Source: Methyloversatilis universalis EHg5
GTDB lineage: Bacteria > Pseudomonadota > Gammaproteobacteria > Burkholderiales > Rhodocyclaceae
Assembly: GCF_000378945.1 (NCBI RefSeq)
Contig: NZ_KB900539.1
Coordinates: forward strand, 427,241 to 491,240
Direction of reading: 5' to 3'
DNA length: 64,000 nt
Numbering within the stretch: position 1 is the first letter of the stretch; each line of letters opens with the position of its first letter. The notes under the pieces were generated by a model. It was not told the DNA's origin, ran no database searches, and saw nothing but the letters and a program-made list of their open reading frames with translations. This document shows positions 26,163 to 35,738 of the stretch, in pieces. The position numbers were made by a program, and so were the translations under genes.

Positions 26163-28319
26163 GTGAAGACCGGATTGAAAGGATCGAGGCTGACAGCCGT
26201 TTTGCGGACATTTCCGCTGCTTGTGCTGTCAGCTGCGGACGCAGGTGCCGCATCGGCGGAGGACAGAAAAGCGGTGCGTCTGCCGGAAGTCGAGGTGCGT
26301 GCCGATTTGGTGCGGGTTGCACCGCACGAGATCAGCGACGATGTGCAGGCCTTGCCGGCATCGGTCACCGTGCTTGAGAAGGCGGAGCTGGATCGCAGGA
26401 CCATCACCAGCTACGGTGACATCTTTCGCGGCATGACCGGAGTCAGCCTGATGCAGTACGGTCAGGGTCTGGTCGCCTACGAAATCAAGGCGCGGGGATT
26501 TTCCAGCGGGCACGGCAGGGATATCGCGGTCTATCTTGATGGCATGCCCTTGAATGTCACCGGCTCTCAGCACACCAATGGCTATATGGACATGGCCCAG
26601 CTGATTCCGGAACTGATCAGCCGGGTCGAGTTCGTGCGGGGGCCATTCAGCGTGCTGGCCGGCAACCATGCAATCGCCGGGTCGGTTCAGCTGTTCACGG
26701 ATGCGCATGCCAGCTCCGGGGTGAAGATGACGGTCGACAACTTCGGTCAGGTGCGCGCCCTGCCGGTGCTGAATACGCCAGTGGGCAACGGGCGTCTGCT
26801 GCTGGCGGCAGATGTGACGCGTGGTGACGGTTATGCAGATCAGAGCCGCATCGAGCGCGAGAACGTATTTGCGCGTTACATGTTCGACCTTGGTCAGGGT
26901 CTTGCGTCGGTGCGATTCCAGGCCTACGAGGCAGAGGCCGATGCGCCGGGCTATCTTGATCTGGGGCGTATACGCAGCGGCGAGATCAGCCGTCGCGACG
27001 CGCTGTCACGAGGTATCGGCGATGCCAAATCGCAGCAGAATCTGGTGTTCAACTACCGCTCGAACGATGAGGCGGGGCAGCATGCCGGAGGAGGATGGTT
27101 TGCAACGGTCTATGTGAATCAGGACGTGCGCCGGCGATGGACCAACTACGCGCTGGGCGGACCGATAGGCGCCAGCGTGGACCTCGGTCAGGAGCGCGAT
27201 CGGCTGTCGCAGTTCGGCTTTGACGTGCGCAAGACGCGCACTTTCGATACCGCGGGCATGCCGTCGCAACTGATGGCCGGTGTCCAGTTCAACGACGAAC
27301 GCATCGACGCACGACGCTTCCGGACCGATGCCTGGCGGCATCGCATCAGCGGTCCCGGTGATGTGGTGTCGGTCGGTCGCGATGTCGACACCCGGACTTC
27401 GGCCTTCTATGCCCAGTATCAGCTGCAGCCGGTCAGCCGGTTGAAGCTCAGTGCGGGGCTGCGCTACGACCATCTCCGTTTCGATATCGGACTGCGCCCG
27501 GAAGACGACAGCTTTGCTGCCGCTGCGCTGGTTGGCGCAGAGTCAGTGTCGCGTTCGCGCAGCCAGTTCAGTCCGAAGTTCGGCTTGGCCTGGGCGCTCT
27601 CCGACAGCGGGGAGCACCGGGCGGAAATCTACGCCAATGCCGCTCGCGGGCTGAAAAGCCCCTATCCGTTCGCCGACTACTACGCGAACCTGGGGGTGAC
27701 TGCAGCACTACCGGGGCTGGACGTGTCTGCCGTGCGCAGTTACGAGGCCGGTCTGCAGGGCGCAGCGGCCGACCGCCGCTACAGCTGGCGGCTGGCGCTC
27801 TGGAACACCCGTCAGGACAGTGAGGCCGGGGTAAACAGCGTGGGCGTGTTCGAAAGTTTCCAGAAGACGGACCGGGACGGCATGGACGTCGAGGGCCGCC
27901 TGCATTTCAGTGACGCGTTGAACGTGTTCGGCAACTTCAGCCGGGTGCGTGCCCGCAGCCTGAATCCGACCACGCCCGGCGCCGATCACATCACCAATGT
28001 GCCGGAGTACAGCCTGACGCTGGGAGTGGATGGCGTCATGCAGGCCGGAGTGAATCGCTTTGATCTTTCTCTGGCGGACACCCTCACCGGGCCGCAGTCG
28101 CTGACGTCAGACGATTCGATGCGAGCCGGTCGCTACAACCGCTACACCGGCCGGATCGCGTGGTCTCGTCCGGACTGGCGTGGTACGAGCGTATTCGCGT
28201 CTGCGGTGTATTACGACCGCCCGCTGAACGAGGTGCAGTTCGACTTCGGCGGGGGCGCCGTGGGCGTATCGCCCCGCCCGCAGTTGCAGCTCACCACCGG
28301 CATCCAGATTCCTCTCTGA
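26163..28319 (+). CDS. TonB-dependent receptor, probable nickel/cobalt uptake
   Basis: 718-residue outer-membrane receptor that imports a ligand using TonB energy. GTG start at 26163 with AGGGAGACC upstream. Signal peptide about 1-31, then a TonB-box region, a plug domain (SYGDIFRGMTGVSLM and YEIKARGFSSGHGRDIAVYLDGMPLN, about 55-175), and a 22-strand barrel ending in an aromatic-free TTGIQIPL tail. It is first in an operon with NikK/NikL-like proteins and CbiMQO. Receptors in this setting are predicted nickel or cobalt transporters, so the metal here is probably Ni2+ or Co2+, perhaps as a chelate. Confidence 0.87.
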   Translation: MKTGLKGSRLTAVLRTFPLLVLSAADAGAASAEDRKAVRLPEVEVRADLVRVAPHEISDDVQALPASVTVLEKAELDRRTITSYGDIFRGMTGVSLMQYGQGLVAYEIKARGFSSGHGRDIAVYLDGMPLNVTGSQHTNGYMDMAQLIPELISRVEFVRGPFSVLAGNHAIAGSVQLFTDAHASSGVKMTVDNFGQVRALPVLNTPVGNGRLLLAADVTRGDGYADQSRIERENVFARYMFDLGQGLASVRFQAYEAEADAPGYLDLGRIRSGEISRRDALSRGIGDAKSQQNLVFNYRSNDEAGQHAGGGWFATVYVNQDVRRRWTNYALGGPIGASVDLGQERDRLSQFGFDVRKTRTFDTAGMPSQLMAGVQFNDERIDARRFRTDAWRHRISGPGDVVSVGRDVDTRTSAFYAQYQLQPVSRLKLSAGLRYDHLRFDIGLRPEDDSFAAAALVGAESVSRSRSQFSPKFGLAWALSDSGEHRAEIYANAARGLKSPYPFADYYANLGVTAALPGLDVSAVRSYEAGLQGAAADRRYSWRLALWNTRQDSEAGVNSVGVFESFQKTDRDGMDVEGRLHFSDALNVFGNFSRVRARSLNPTTPGADHITNVPEYSLTLGVDGVMQAGVNRFDLSLADTLTGPQSLTSDDSMRAGRYNRYTGRIAWSRPDWRGTSVFASAVYYDRPLNEVQFDFGGGAVGVSPRPQLQLTTGIQIPL

Positions 28320-28336
28320 ACGATACGGGACAACAC

Positions 28337-29029
28337 ATGAATGCATTGATTCGATGCCTTGTGAGCGCAGCGTGTGCGCTCGGCGTACTGCCTGTCATGG
28401 CTCATGACGCCTGGGTGGAGCTGGACGGTCCCCGCTATCCGGTCCTGTACGGGCATGGCGCTGACGTGCTGGCCTACGATGCGACGAAGGTCCAGCGAGT
28501 TCGCGCCTGGCAGGGCGCCAGAGAACTTGATGTTGCGCTGGACAGGTCCGTGCAGCCGGTGGCGGCACAGGGCAGCGGCGAACCTGATCTGATGACGGTC
28601 GAGTTCGATAACGGCTTCTGGTCCAAGGTGGGCGGAGAGTGGAAGAATCTGCCTCGCACAGCGGTGCCGGAGGCCAGTGAGGCAGGGCAATCACTGAAGT
28701 TCGGCAAGACGGTATTGCGCTGGACGCCACGAGTGCGGCAACCGGTCGGCCTGCGCATGGAAATCGTGCCGCTCGCCGAGCGCGCGCCGCGGACCGGAGA
28801 ACGCCTGACCTTGCGCGTACTGTTCGAAGGCAAGCCGCTGGCCGGTGCGGCGGTGGAACTCGACGGCCACGCGTCTGCATCGACCCTGCGTACCGACGAG
28901 CGGGGCGAGGTGTCCGTGCCGGTCCGTGCCGGGCGACAGCTGATCGGCGTGTCGCATGTCATCCCCTATGCTGGCCCCGAGGCAGAGCGCACCACGCTCG
29001 CCGCCAATCTGCGCTATCAGACGCCATGA
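28337..29029 (+). CDS. NikK-like periplasmic metal-handling protein (DUF4198)
   Basis: 230 residues from the ATG at 28337 (MNALIRCLVSAACALGV). Signal peptide ends at VMAHD. The mature N-terminus starts with a histidine (HDAWVELDGPRYPVLYGHG), a typical DUF4198 opening that may coordinate metal. The C-terminal half is an Ig-like beta domain (LRVLFEGKPLAGAAVELDG). DUF4198 proteins accompany nickel and cobalt ECF transporters. It lies 17 bases after the receptor and overlaps the next gene (ATGA). Confidence 0.8.
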   Translation: MNALIRCLVSAACALGVLPVMAHDAWVELDGPRYPVLYGHGADVLAYDATKVQRVRAWQGARELDVALDRSVQPVAAQGSGEPDLMTVEFDNGFWSKVGGEWKNLPRTAVPEASEAGQSLKFGKTVLRWTPRVRQPVGLRMEIVPLAERAPRTGERLTLRVLFEGKPLAGAAVELDGHASASTLRTDERGEVSVPVRAGRQLIGVSHVIPYAGPEAERTTLAANLRYQTP

Positions 29030-29493
29030 TGCGCGGCGTGCTGATCGCCCTGCTGCTGGCCCTGTCCCTGCCAGCCTGGGCACACGGACTGCGCCTGTCG
29101 GCCGCTGCTTCGGCGACCGGCTTTGCCGGCCGTGCCTACTATTCCGACGATACGCCTGCGGCGGGCGAGCGGGTGCGGGCGCTGACGGCGGACGGGCAGT
29201 CCGTTGCGGACACGCTGACCGGGGCGGACGGCCGCTTCACGTTGCCGATAGCCGTGGCCGGACGCTACACGCTGGTGGCGTCGGGCGAGGAGGGGCATCG
29301 CAGCGAAGCCATCCTCGATTTCGCGCCGCCGGCCGAACAGCCGTGTGCAACGGTGATGCGAACCGAACTGCAGCAGCTGCGCGAGGATTTCGCGCGCAGT
29401 GAATCGCGCATCCGCATGCATGAGGTGATCGGCGGGGTCGGCTATCTGGTTGGCTTGGCCGGGTTGATGATGATGTGGCGCGCGCGCCGCTGA
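29026..29493 (+). CDS. NikL-like exported protein, one C-terminal membrane segment
   Basis: 155 residues. Signal peptide (about 1-19, ending PAWA) then a mature N-terminal His (HGLRLSAAA). The middle is a carboxypeptidase-regulatory-like beta domain with FAGRAYYSDDTPAAGERVRAL and TGADGRFTLPIAVAGRYTLVA. A helix with ELQQLREDFARSESRIRMHEV leads to a C-terminal transmembrane anchor (GGVGYLVGLAGLMMMW). It seems to replace CbiN/NikN in this operon, as NikL does in some nickel ECF systems. Overlaps the DUF4198 gene. Confidence 0.7.
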   Translation: MMRGVLIALLLALSLPAWAHGLRLSAAASATGFAGRAYYSDDTPAAGERVRALTADGQSVADTLTGADGRFTLPIAVAGRYTLVASGEEGHRSEAILDFAPPAEQPCATVMRTELQQLREDFARSESRIRMHEVIGGVGYLVGLAGLMMMWRARR

Positions 29494-29513
29494 CGAGGAG
29501 CCGGAGAGAGCGG

Positions 29514-30119
29514 ATGCATATTGCTGAGGGTGTGCTGAACTGGCCTGTGCTCGCAGGGGGGGCGGCGATCACTGCGGTACTGACCGGTGTCGGGCTGAAG
29601 CGGCTCGACGACGACAGGCTGCCTCTTGCCGGAATGATGGCCGCGCTGTTCTTCGTTGCGTCGCTGATCCATGTGCCGGTAGGGGTCGGCAGCGTGCACC
29701 TGGTGCTGAACGGTCTGTGCGGAATCATGCTGGGCTGGGCCGCCTATCCGGTGATTCTGGTGTCCCTGTTGCTGCAGGCGCTCCTGTTCGGCTTCGGCGG
29801 GCTGACCTCGCTGGGTGTCAATGCCGTGGTGATGGGGCTGCCGGCACTGCTGTGCGGCCTGCTGTTCGCCCCGCCGGCCGGTCTGCAGCCCAGGGCAGCA
29901 CTGATGCGCGGCGGGTTGGCAGGTGCCGTCGCCATTGCCGGCGGTGTGCTGTTGATGACGCTGGCTCTGTATCTCAGCGGCGGCCGTGCCTTCATGCCGC
30001 TGATGACCGGCGTTCTGGTCGCCCACCTGCCGGTAGCCGTGATCGAAGCGCTGGTGACCGGCATCGTGCTGAGCACGCTGATCCGCATGCGTCCCGCACT
30101 GCTGGCGGCTCAGGCATGA
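29514..30119 (+). CDS. cbiM: Nickel/cobalt ECF transporter S component, CbiM/NikM family
   Basis: Substrate-specific membrane protein of an energy-coupling-factor transporter. 201 residues from the ATG at 29514, giving the diagnostic MHIAEG N-terminus in which Met1 and His2 bind the metal. A further ligand His is in VGVGSVHLVLNGLCG (about 58-72). Six or seven membrane segments follow. Whether the metal is Ni2+ or Co2+ cannot be decided from this protein. Its stop overlaps the cbiQ start. Confidence 0.92.
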   Translation: MHIAEGVLNWPVLAGGAAITAVLTGVGLKRLDDDRLPLAGMMAALFFVASLIHVPVGVGSVHLVLNGLCGIMLGWAAYPVILVSLLLQALLFGFGGLTSLGVNAVVMGLPALLCGLLFAPPAGLQPRAALMRGGLAGAVAIAGGVLLMTLALYLSGGRAFMPLMTGVLVAHLPVAVIEALVTGIVLSTLIRMRPALLAAQA

Positions 30120-30844
30120 ACCTGCCGCAGCCTGACCTGATGCGGCGGTTCGATCCGCGCTGCCGCGTGGCCGCGGCAGGTCTGCTGTCGCTGTGGGTGA
30201 TTGCCGGTCCGTCCCTGAGCGCGCTCGCGGTGGCCCTGCTGATGCTGCTGGGCACCGTGTCGTACTCGGGCGTGCACGCCCTCAGACGGCTGGGGGCAAT
30301 GAATGTGTTCATGCTGCTGGCGGTCTGCACGCTCCCCTTCTCGGTGTCCGGGGCGCCGGCGGCGCAGTTCGGAAGCTGGAGCGCGTCGCACGAGGGGCTG
30401 GAACAGGCGGTGCGCATGCTGCTCTCCGGCAATGTGCTGCTGCTGACGATGACCGCGTTCGTGACCGCAATCGAGCCGATCACCCTGGGGCATGCGCTGC
30501 TACATCTGCGTGTGCCGAAGCGACTGATACGCGTCTTCCTGTTCGCGCTGCGCTATATCGATGTGCTTGATCAGGTGCGGCTGCGTCGGTTCCGGGCGAT
30601 GAAGCTGCGCGGCTTCGTTCCCCGGGCCGATTTGCATACCGTACGCACGACCGGCTATGCCCTCTGCCTGCTGATCGCCGACGCGGTGGATCGTGCGCAC
30701 CGGATTTCACTGGCCATGAAATGCCGTGGCTGGCGTGGAGAGTTTCCTGTGCTGCTGCACTTCAGTGCCGGCCGCATCGATGCGGCCGGCATTCTTTTAC
30801 TGCTGCTCGTACTCGGGCTTCTGCAGGTATGGAGTGCATCCTGA
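30116..30844 (+). CDS. cbiQ: ECF transporter T component, CbiQ/NikQ family
   Basis: Membrane coupling protein that links the ATPase to the S component. 242 residues from the ATG at 30116, which overlaps the cbiM stop (ATGA). The longer in-frame reading back to 29717 lies inside cbiM and is not real. Two conserved coupling helices carry the family's Ala-Arg-Gly type signatures: RFRAMKLRGFVPR (about 160-172) and AMKCRGWRG (about 199-207). Overlaps the ATPase gene by 16 bases. Confidence 0.92.
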   Translation: MNLPQPDLMRRFDPRCRVAAAGLLSLWVIAGPSLSALAVALLMLLGTVSYSGVHALRRLGAMNVFMLLAVCTLPFSVSGAPAAQFGSWSASHEGLEQAVRMLLSGNVLLLTMTAFVTAIEPITLGHALLHLRVPKRLIRVFLFALRYIDVLDQVRLRRFRAMKLRGFVPRADLHTVRTTGYALCLLIADAVDRAHRISLAMKCRGWRGEFPVLLHFSAGRIDAAGILLLLLVLGLLQVWSAS

Positions 30845-31515
30845 ATACGGTGCTTGTGCTCAGCAATCTGCGGTTCGGGCGATCTCCCGGCGAGGCCTTG
30901 ATCCGGGGGCTGAATCTCGAAATGAATCCCGGTGATCGTGTCGGGCTGTCCGGTCATAACGGCTGCGGAAAATCTACGCTGCTGCAGATCGTGGCCGGAC
31001 TGATCGCGCCGGGAGAAGGGTCGGTCGAACTGTTCGGCTGCGCCTGCCGCAGCGAAGACGATTTCCGTCCGCTTTACGGGCGGCTCGGACTGCTGTTCCA
31101 GGATTCCGATGACCAGCTGTTCTGCCCGACGGTGGAGGAGGACATTGCTTTTGGCCCGCTCAATCAGGGGTGCAGCCGTGGCGAAGTCAGGGCCCGCGTC
31201 GACGAAGTGATGAACACGCTGAACATTGCGTCGCTCGCCCGTCGTCCGATAGGGCATCTTTCGGGCGGACAGAAAAGGCTGGTGGCGCTGGCCGGTCTGC
31301 TTGCCATGCGGCCAGAACTGCTGCTGCTTGACGAACCAGATACCGGCCTCGACCCGGCGGCCCGTGAGCGTCTGATACATGTGCTCGGGCGATTGCCCCA
31401 GGCCATGCTCGTGGTGTCGCACGACAGGCTTTTCCTGCGTGGCATTGCAGGCAGGTGCTACGACATGGAAGACGGTTGCCTTCACCCGCGTGGCGCACCG
31501 ACGCACGCCGTCTGA
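30829..31515 (+). CDS. cbiO: ECF transporter ATP-binding protein, CbiO/NikO family
   Basis: ATPase of the nickel/cobalt ECF complex. 228 residues from the ATG at 30829. Walker A GHNGCGKST at 42-50, Q-loop LLFQDSDDQLFCPTVEEDIAFGP, signature LSGGQKRLVALAG, Walker B LLLLDEPDTGLDP and the switch His in VVSHDRLFL. Shorter than the usual 270-residue CbiO but with all ATPase motifs. Last gene of the operon. Confidence 0.93.
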   Translation: MECILNTVLVLSNLRFGRSPGEALIRGLNLEMNPGDRVGLSGHNGCGKSTLLQIVAGLIAPGEGSVELFGCACRSEDDFRPLYGRLGLLFQDSDDQLFCPTVEEDIAFGPLNQGCSRGEVRARVDEVMNTLNIASLARRPIGHLSGGQKRLVALAGLLAMRPELLLLDEPDTGLDPAARERLIHVLGRLPQAMLVVSHDRLFLRGIAGRCYDMEDGCLHPRGAPTHAV

Positions 31516-31567
31516 CGCAGGCTGGTAGCATCTTGCGCCGTATCCATTGCGCGAGTGGTGTTGAGTC

Positions 31568-32524
31568 ATGTTTCCGAAAACCGTCCTTCTGATCGGTGGC
31601 GCCGGCTTCGTCGGCAGCCAGGTGGCTGGCCTGCTGGCCGAACGCAATGTGCGCGTCATCGTGCCCACCCGTCGCCGTGACCGTGCCAAGCACCTCATCC
31701 TGCTGCCCATGGTCGATGTGGTCGAAGCCGACGTACATGACCCGGCTGAACTCGCACGGCTGACAGCCGGCGCGGACGCGGTGATCAACTGCGTCGGCAT
31801 CCTGCACTCCCGCAGCGGTCAGCCCTGGGGCCGCGATTTCGACCGTGCCCACGTCGCGCTGCCCAAGGCCATCGCCGCCGCGGCGAAGGCGGCCGGCGTG
31901 CAGCGGCTGGTGCACGTCAGCGCGCTGGGCGCAGCCGATGGTGCGCCGTCCGAATACCTGCGTTCCAAGGCCGCGGGTGAAGCCGCCGTCCGCAACGGCG
32001 GCGTGCCCTGGACCGTATTCCGCCCCTCGCTCATCTTCGGCGACGGCAAGTGCTTCCTGTCGATGTTCGCCGGCCTGCTGAAGATCGCGCCGGTGTTCCC
32101 GCTGGCCGGTGCGGACACCCGCTACCAGCCGGTGTCGGTGCGCGATGTCGCGCGCTGCATCGTGCGCGCGCTGGACGATGATGCCGCCATCGGGCAGACC
32201 TTTGCGCTGTGCGGCCCCAAGGTCTACACCATGCGCGAACTGGTGAGGATGACCGGCCGCGCCATCGGCGCCGAGCGCTGCGTGATCGGCCTGCCTGGTC
32301 CGCTGGCGTCGCTGCAGGCGCTGGCGCTTGAGCTGGCGCCCGGCCCCACGCTGATGTCGCGCGACAACCTGCGCTCGATGCAGGTCGACAATGTGTGCGA
32401 ATCCGGCTGCACGCTGCCCTTCGATTTCGTGCCGGCGACGCTGGAGAGCGAAATCGACGCCTGTCTGGCCGATTTCCGGCCGACCGACCGCTTCGAGCAT
32501 GCGCGCTCGAAGGCGCACAGATAG
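31568..32524 (+). CDS. NDUFA9-like NAD(P)-binding oxidoreductase
   Basis: 318 residues of the atypical short-chain dehydrogenase type that includes the NDUFA9 complex I accessory protein. The Rossmann motif is LIGGAGFVGSQVAGLLAERNVRV (about 8-30), and the fold continues with ADAVINCVGIL (about 76-86) and LVHVSALGA. The typical YxxxK becomes YLRSKAAGE. Bacterial members are thought to bind NADPH and quinone-like lipids, with function unclear. It ends one base before cca starts. Confidence 0.85.
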   Translation: MFPKTVLLIGGAGFVGSQVAGLLAERNVRVIVPTRRRDRAKHLILLPMVDVVEADVHDPAELARLTAGADAVINCVGILHSRSGQPWGRDFDRAHVALPKAIAAAAKAAGVQRLVHVSALGAADGAPSEYLRSKAAGEAAVRNGGVPWTVFRPSLIFGDGKCFLSMFAGLLKIAPVFPLAGADTRYQPVSVRDVARCIVRALDDDAAIGQTFALCGPKVYTMRELVRMTGRAIGAERCVIGLPGPLASLQALALELAPGPTLMSRDNLRSMQVDNVCESGCTLPFDFVPATLESEIDACLADFRPTDRFEHARSKAHR

Positions 32525-33748
32525 ATGGAGATCTACCGCGTCGGCGGCTCGGTCCGTGACGAGCTGATGGGCCTGCCGCCCGGCGATCGCGACTGGGTGG
32601 TGGTTGGCGCGACGCCGGAAGACATGGTCGCCGCCGGCTACACCCCGGTCGGCCGCGACTTCCCGGTATTCCTGCATCCGGTCACGCACGAGGAACACGC
32701 GCTTGCGCGCACCGAACGCAAGACCGCGCCCGGCTACCGCGGCTTCGTGTTCCACGCCGACCGCACGGTCACGCTGGAGCAGGATCTGCTCCGCCGCGAC
32801 CTCACCATCAACGCGATTGCGCGCGCTGATGACGGCACGCTGATCGATCCGTGCAACGGCCGCGCCGACATCGCGGCACGCGTGCTGCGCCACGTGAGCG
32901 AAGCCTTCGTCGAAGACCCGGTACGCATCCTGCGCCTGGCGCGCTTCGCCGCGCGCTTCCACGACTTCACGGTGGCGCCGGACACCATGGCGCTGATGCG
33001 CGACATGGTGGACAACGGCGAAGCCGATGCGCTGGTGGCCGAGCGGGTGTGGCAGGAACTGTCGCGCGGGCTGATGGAGACCCGCCCTTCGCGCATGATC
33101 GAGGTGCTGCGCGCCTGTGGCGCGCTCAAGGTGGTGCTGCCGGAGGCGGACGCGCTGTTCGGCGTGCCGCAGCCGCCACAGCACCATCCGGAAATCGACA
33201 CCGGTCTCCACCTGATGCAGTGTCTGGACTGGGCGGCGGCGCACCGTGCGTCGCTGGCCACCCGCTGGGCGCTGGTGGCGCACGATCTGGGCAAGGGCAC
33301 CACGCCGAAGGAAGAATGGCCGCGCCACATCGCGCACGAGGCGCGCAGCGCCAAGCTGGCGCGTGAGGTGGCCGAGCGTCTGCGCGTACCGGTCGACATC
33401 GCCGACATCGGTCGCTTGGTGGCGCAGGAACACACGAATGTGCACCGCGCCGCCGAACTGCGCGCCGACACGATGGTGAAACTGCTGGAACGGTTGGACG
33501 TGATGCGCAAGCCGGAGCGGCTGGAAGACATCCTGCTCGCCTGCGAGGCGGACGCGCGCAGCCGGCCGGGTCGCGATGAGGCCGGCTATCCGCAGGCCGG
33601 CATCGTGCGTGCGGCGGCCGCCGCATTCAGGTCGGTCGATGCCGGCGCGGTGGCGAAGAAACTGGCCGAGTCCGGCAAGGCCTCAGGCCCGGCCATCGCT
33701 CAGGCGGTGCAGAAAGCCCGGGTGGAGGCGGTCGCGGCGCTGCGCTGA
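32525..33748 (+). CDS. cca: Multifunctional CCA-adding enzyme / phosphohydrolase
   Basis: Adds and repairs the 3' CCA end of tRNAs. 407 residues. The nucleotidyltransferase head has RVGGSVRDELMGLPPGDRDWVVVG with the metal aspartates (about 4-27). RRDLTINAIA and RILRLARFAARF follow. The C-terminal HD phosphohydrolase domain is present (ALVAHDLGKGTTPKEEWPRH, about 255-275), giving the proteobacterial multifunctional form. Immediately follows the NDUFA9-like gene. Confidence 0.95.
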   Translation: MEIYRVGGSVRDELMGLPPGDRDWVVVGATPEDMVAAGYTPVGRDFPVFLHPVTHEEHALARTERKTAPGYRGFVFHADRTVTLEQDLLRRDLTINAIARADDGTLIDPCNGRADIAARVLRHVSEAFVEDPVRILRLARFAARFHDFTVAPDTMALMRDMVDNGEADALVAERVWQELSRGLMETRPSRMIEVLRACGALKVVLPEADALFGVPQPPQHHPEIDTGLHLMQCLDWAAAHRASLATRWALVAHDLGKGTTPKEEWPRHIAHEARSAKLAREVAERLRVPVDIADIGRLVAQEHTNVHRAAELRADTMVKLLERLDVMRKPERLEDILLACEADARSRPGRDEAGYPQAGIVRAAAAAFRSVDAGAVAKKLAESGKASGPAIAQAVQKARVEAVAALR

Positions 33749-33771
33749 GTCGGACGCCGGCGCGCGCAGGC

Positions 33772-33799
33772 AGCCACCGCCGCACGAGCAGCGGTGGCT
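33772..33799. terminator. Hairpin between convergent cca and ilvD
   Basis: Arms AGCCACCGC (33772-33780) and GCGGTGGCT (33791-33799) with a 10-base loop that can pair a little further. There is no T-run, so termination may be Rho-assisted. Confidence 0.4.
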
Positions 33800-33807
33800 G
33801 GGCCGGG

Positions 33808-35673
33808 TCAGCCGCGCTTCAGCTGGGACAGGTCTCGCACCGCGCCGGTGTCGGCGCTGGTGGTCATCAGCGCGTAAGCCTGCAGCGCGGTCGACACCAC
33901 GCGTTCGCGTGCGTGCGGCGTCCAGGCGGCCGCGCCGCGGTCCTCTTCCGCTTCACGGCGGTGCGCCAGTTCGGCGTCGTCCACGGCGAGATGGATGGTG
34001 CGCTTCGGGATATCGATCTCGATCACGTCGCCGTCCCTGACCAGCGCGATCAGGCCGCCCTGGGCTGCTTCCGGCGAGGCGTGGCCGATCGACAGGCCCG
34101 AGGTGCCGCCGGAGAAGCGGCCGTCGGTCAGCAGCGCGCACGCCTTGCCCAGGCCCTTGGACTTCAGATAGGTGGTCGGGTACAGCATTTCCTGCATGCC
34201 CGGGCCGCCCTTCGGGCCTTCGTAGCGGATCACCACCACGTCGCCGGCCTTCACCTGGTCGCCGAGGATGCCGGCCACCGCGTCGTCCTGGCTTTCGAAC
34301 ACCTTGGCGGTGCCGGAGAACTTCAGGATGGAATCATCGACGCCGGCGGTTTTCACGATGCAGCCGCGCTCGGCGATATTGCCGTACAGCACGGCCAGCC
34401 CGCCGTCCTGGCTGAAGGCATTGGCCTTGTTGCGGATGACGCCGTTCTCGCGGTCGATGTCCAGTTCCGGGTAGCGGCGGTCCTGCGAGAACGCGACCTG
34501 GGTCGGGATGCCGCCGGGCGCGGCGCGGTAGAAGGTGCGGATCGCTTCGTCCTGGGTGCGCACGATGTCGTACTTGTCGAGTGCCTCGCCCAGCGTGGCG
34601 CTGTGCACGGTCGGCAGGTCGCGGTGGATCAGGCCGGCGCGGTCCAGTTCGCCGAGGATGGCCATGATGCCGCCGGCACGGTGCACGTCTTCCATATGCA
34701 CGTCGGACTTGGCCGGTGCCACCTTGGACAGGCAGGGCACGTGACGCGAAATGCGGTCGATGTCGGCCATCGTGAAATGCACGCCGGCTTCCTTGGCCGC
34801 GGCCAGCAGGTGCAGCACGGTGTTGGTCGAGCCGCCCATCGACACGTCCAGCGCCATCGCGTTCTCGAAGGCCTGGAAGCTGGCGATCGAGCGCGGCAGC
34901 ACCGAGGCGTCGTCGCCTTCGTAGTACTTGCGGCACAGTTCCACCGCCAGCTGGCCGGCGCGCAGGAACAGCGCTTTGCGGTCGGCGTGGGTGGCCAGCA
35001 CTGAGCCGTTGCCCGGCAGGCTCAGGCCCAGCGCTTCGGTCAGGCAGTTCATCGAATTGGCGGTGAACATGCCGGAGCAGGAGCCGCAGGTGGGGCAGGC
35101 GCTGCGCTCGTAGGCTTCGGCCTCTTCGTCCGAACAGTTGCTGTCGGCACCCTTGACCATCGCGTCGACCAGGTCGACCGCGATGATCTTCTGGCCCCCG
35201 CTGTTGGGTAGCACGACCTTGCCGGCTTCCATCGGGCCGCCCGACACGAACACGGTCGGGATGTTCAGCCGCAGTGCGGCCATCAGCATGCCCGGGGTGA
35301 TCTTGTCGCAGTTCGAGATGCAGACCAGCGCGTCGGCGCAGTGGGCATTCGCCATGTATTCGACGCTGTCGGCGATCAGTTCGCGCGAGGGCAGTGAGTA
35401 CAGCATGCCGCCGTGGCCCATCGCGATGCCGTCATCGACCGCGATGGTGTTGAATTCCTTGGCCACGCCGCCGGCCTTCTCGATCTCGCGCGCGACCATC
35501 TGGCCGAGATCCTTCAGGTGCACGTGGCCGGGCACGAACTGGGTGAAGCTGTTCGCGATGGCGATGATGGGCTTGCCGAAATCGCCGTCCTTCATGCCGG
35601 TGGCGCGCCACAGTGCGCGGGCGCCGGCCATGTTGCGGCCGTGGGTCGAGGTACGGGAACGGTAGGCGGGCAT
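33808..35673 (-). CDS. ilvD: Dihydroxy-acid dehydratase
   Basis: Iron-sulphur enzyme of valine, leucine and isoleucine synthesis. 621 residues. Start ATG at 35673 ([20 protein letters not shown]). Cluster cysteines appear in [12 protein letters not shown] (about 122) and [18 protein letters not shown] (about 193-210). Substrate motifs [12 protein letters not shown] and [15 protein letters not shown] are intact. Together with ilvA at 19.5 kb this window holds two of the branched-chain steps, though not in one operon. Divergent from a glycosyltransferase. Confidence 0.96.
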   Translation of the reverse strand: MPAYRSRTSTHGRNMAGARALWRATGMKDGDFGKPIIAIANSFTQFVPGHVHLKDLGQMVAREIEKAGGVAKEFNTIAVDDGIAMGHGGMLYSLPSRELIADSVEYMANAHCADALVCISNCDKITPGMLMAALRLNIPTVFVSGGPMEAGKVVLPNSGGQKIIAVDLVDAMVKGADSNCSDEEAEAYERSACPTCGSCSGMFTANSMNCLTEALGLSLPGNGSVLATHADRKALFLRAGQLAVELCRKYYEGDDASVLPRSIASFQAFENAMALDVSMGGSTNTVLHLLAAAKEAGVHFTMADIDRISRHVPCLSKVAPAKSDVHMEDVHRAGGIMAILGELDRAGLIHRDLPTVHSATLGEALDKYDIVRTQDEAIRTFYRAAPGGIPTQVAFSQDRRYPELDIDRENGVIRNKANAFSQDGGLAVLYGNIAERGCIVKTAGVDDSILKFSGTAKVFESQDDAVAGILGDQVKAGDVVVIRYEGPKGGPGMQEMLYPTTYLKSKGLGKACALLTDGRFSGGTSGLSIGHASPEAAQGGLIALVRDGDVIEIDIPKRTIHLAVDDAELAHRREAEEDRGAAAWTPHARERVVSTALQAYALMTTSADTGAVRDLSQLKRG

Positions 35674-35738
35674 GGAAGCTCCTGCAGAATCGGGTAAAAG
35701 CGGAATTCTATCCGCCCCGTACCGTTCCGTCCCTGCCC

